From contig JACRCX010000028.1 in assembly GCA_016218815.1 (NCBI GenBank), positions 1-64,000 of the forward strand: a stretch of 64,000 nt of DNA, given 5' to 3'. Made by a program: the position numbers and the translations under genes. Positions 62,374-64,000 of this stretch are shown in pieces. The stretch's first letter is position 1, and every line of letters starts with the position of its first letter. Below the pieces are notes generated by a model that saw nothing but the letters and a program-made list of their open reading frames with translations, was not told the origin of the DNA and did no database searches. The stretch is from Deltaproteobacteria bacterium (GTDB lineage: Bacteria; Myxococcota_A; Polyangia; DRWM01; JAAZOP01).

Positions 62374-63186
62374 CTACCCCCGGAACCGCCCCAGGAACGA
62401 CACCCCCAGCGCCAGCGGGATGTTGATCGCCGCCACGAAGGAGAGCAGGAGGCCGGTGGAGAGGCCGGCCGTCCACGCCAGCGAGGCGAGCCGCGGGCCG
62501 GCGCCCGCCGCCACCGCGATCCCCCCACCCACGATCAACAGCGCAAACACCGCCAGTCCCCCCACCAGACTCCCCTTGAAATCCTGCGGGCTCGGCGACA
62601 CGTGGCTGCCCACGCACAACGAGAGGTAGAGGAAGACCCACAGCCGCCAGCCGCCGACGTTCTCGGCGGTGAACATGGTGCGCAGGGTGTGGTGCAGCGC
62701 GTCGCCTAGGCCTTGGCCCAGCGCCGCCCACCCCGCCGAGTCCCCCGGTCCCGCCGGCAACGCCACCTGCGGCACCGCCAGCGCGCCGGGCACCAGCACG
62801 TGCAGCAACACCAGGATCACCGCGGCGCCCCCCAGCAACGGCGCCATCCCGATGAAGAAGGCGCCCACGACGTGCAGCGGGTTCTTGCGGTTCCAGGAGT
62901 GGTTGACGTAGCCGAGCGTCCCCGTCTCGGGATCGGGATGGAACAGCACGAGCTTCTCGATGCGGTGACGGAAGATGACGCACATCAGGGCGTGCGACAG
63001 CTCGTGGATCGGCACCCCGAGCCAACCCGTGATCAGCACCGCCCAGCGGCCCGCGATGCGCATCAGGCCGCCGGTCATCCGGCGCTCCGTCCAGTGCAGG
63101 ACGACGCTGGCGACGGCCGGCGGGCCGAACAACAGGCCGATCGCCGTCAGGACGGTCAGCGCGCCCGTGAAGATGCTGTCGGCCAT
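62374..63186 (-). CDS. HExxH membrane protein (M50-like)
   Basis: A 270-residue membrane protein with six or so hydrophobic segments. LGVPIHELSHALMCVIFRHR carries HELSH, a zinc-protease HExxH motif inside a membrane segment, as in site-2 proteases (M50). VLFHPDPETGTLGYVNHSWN follows, and NPLHVVGAFFIGMAPLLGGA may supply another ligand region, but the usual M50 LDG/NPxDG motif is not obvious. It could be an intramembrane protease or a related non-peptidase. Its ATG overlaps the purA stop by one base (TGATG), so the two are coupled. Confidence 0.7.
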   Translation of the reverse strand: MADSIFTGALTVLTAIGLLFGPPAVASVVLHWTERRMTGGLMRIAGRWAVLITGWLGVPIHELSHALMCVIFRHRIEKLVLFHPDPETGTLGYVNHSWNRKNPLHVVGAFFIGMAPLLGGAAVILVLLHVLVPGALAVPQVALPAGPGDSAGWAALGQGLGDALHHTLRTMFTAENVGGWRLWVFLYLSLCVGSHVSPSPQDFKGSLVGGLAVFALLIVGGGIAVAAGAGPRLASLAWTAGLSTGLLLSFVAAINIPLALGVSFLGRFRG

Positions 63187-64000
63187 CAGCGCTTCCGCGT
63201 CCGGAAGGGGTTGTCGAACACCAGCGTCTCCGCGCGGCGCGGCCCCACCGACAACAGCGCCACCGGCACCCCGACGAACTTCTCCACCGCCGACAGATAC
63301 CGCCGCGCGGCCACGGGCAGGTCCTCCGCCGACCGCACGTCGCGCAGGTCGTCCGAAATCCCCCTGACCGTCTCGAAGACCGGCCGCGCACGGTCCAGTC
63401 GGTCCAGCGGAATCTCGGACTCGACCGCGCCGTCAACCTCATAACCGTTGCACACCTTGAGCTCCGGGCCGAACACCGAGAGGACGTCGAGCTTCGTGAG
63501 GGCAAGCGACGTAATGCCGTTGACCCGCACCGCGTACCGCACCGCCGCGGCGTCGAACCAGCCGCAGCGCCGCGGACGCCCGGTCGTCGCGCCGAACTCG
63601 CCCCCCGCCTGCCGGATCTTCTCCGCGAGCGGCGGATCGGCCTCGGTGGGGAACGGGCCGTTGCCCACGCGCGTGGTGTAGGCCTTGCACACGCCGACCA
63701 CGCCGTCGATGGACGACGGGGCGATGCCGCTGCCGGCGCAGGCGCCGGCGGCGGTGGTGGTCGAGGAGGTCACGAAGGGATACGTGCCGTGATCGAGGTC
63801 AAGCAACGTGCCCTGGGCGCCCTCGAAGAGCACGTGCCGGCCGCGCCGCACCTCGTCGTGGATCAGGCGCGCCGTGTCCGCGACGTGCGGCCCGAGCCGC
63901 TCCCACGCGGCCCGCAGGTCGTCGCAGGTCCGCGCGACGTCCGGCACCGCGACGTCCTGGGCCTCGAGCAGCGGGCGCCGGTACGCGGTGGCATCCTCGA
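63186..64000 (-). CDS. purA: adenylosuccinate synthetase (partial)
   Basis: PurA joins IMP and aspartate with GTP in AMP synthesis. About 271 codons, the C-terminal two-thirds, are in the window; the N-terminus with the P-loop lies beyond the right edge. Seen motifs: LFEGAQGTLLDLDHGTYPFV, VVGVCKAYTTRVGNGPFPTE, EFGATTGRPRRCGWFDA and ALTKLDVLSVF. The in-frame GTG at 63947 is internal, since the frame continues to the edge with purA-like sequence. Its last base overlaps the HExxH gene. Confidence 0.97.
   Translation of the reverse strand, partial: EDATAYRRPLLEAQDVAVPDVARTCDDLRAAWERLGPHVADTARLIHDEVRRGRHVLFEGAQGTLLDLDHGTYPFVTSSTTTAAGACAGSGIAPSSIDGVVGVCKAYTTRVGNGPFPTEADPPLAEKIRQAGGEFGATTGRPRRCGWFDAAAVRYAVRVNGITSLALTKLDVLSVFGPELKVCNGYEVDGAVESEIPLDRLDRARPVFETVRGISDDLRDVRSAEDLPVAARRYLSAVEKFVGVPVALLSVGPRRAETLVFDNPFRTRKR

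Overview
The window is about 64 kb of very GC-rich DNA from a diderm bacterium. It has an LptD-like outer-membrane protein, many lipobox lipoproteins, Cys-rich and MopE-type metal-binding repeats, repeated 'DVWAVG' beta-propeller-like lipoproteins and an Asp-Ala tract. This mix is typical of Myxococcota and related former Deltaproteobacteria. That placement is inference from gene style; no 16S gene is present. Both ends are cut inside genes: rpoB on the left and purA on the right, both on the minus strand.

Layout. (1) 1-6.8 kb, minus strand: the conserved translation/transcription cluster tRNA-Thr(UGU)-Tyr-Gly-Thr(GGU)-tuf-rpmG-tRNA-Trp-secE-nusG-rplK-rplA-rplJ-rplL-rpoB, behind one good promoter near 6.8 kb. 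NusG carries a ~110-residue disordered N-terminal extension. (2) 6.9-10.5 kb: a TPR lipoprotein with yjbQ, then a small operon of Cys-rich proteins in which a two-gene cassette was duplicated and one copy decayed. (3) 10.69-12.37 kb: a complete IS4-family insertion sequence with perfect 20-bp inverted repeats and a 10-bp target duplication. (4) 12.4-20 kb: an LptD-like protein, an AMIN-like protein, and an operon of lipoprotein, sulfatase lipoprotein and CDF metal transporter. (5) 20-30 kb: a condensation-type acyltransferase, a lipoprotein joining a defensin-like motif, an EGF-like segment and a CAP domain, a zinc-ribbon/TPR protein, and an ECF sigma factor overlapping a 1383-residue anti-sigma/FecR/VIT/vWA protein. 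(6) 30-36.4 kb: birA, a MopE-type lipoprotein, nadC, a CPBP protease, a DUF167 protein and dapF. (7) 36.4-44.5 kb: two tandem GGDEF-EAL membrane proteins behind a predicted leader peptide, then yebC-ruvC-ruvA-ruvB. (8) 44.5-64 kb: small lipoproteins, SDR proteins, a DUF4258/YgiT toxin-antitoxin pair, murA, an ABC-2 permease, phoH with a GAF-HD-GYP protein, a DUF4143 ATPase, a propeller lipoprotein, an HExxH membrane protein and purA.

Three patterns cut across the genes. First, at about ten transcription-unit starts a sigma70-like -35/-10 pair lies so close to the start codon (5-11 nt after the -10) that the mRNA should be leaderless or nearly so; genes inside operons instead use ATGA/GTGA overlaps or Shine-Dalgarno sites. 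Second, intergenic regions, and a few coding regions including nusG, carry dispersed short repeats: 7-10 nt tandem units, near-identical 29-30 nt elements, and a REP-like hairpin family flanked by ATCCGAA. Third, much of the coding capacity goes to exported Cys-rich or repeat lipoproteins of unknown role.
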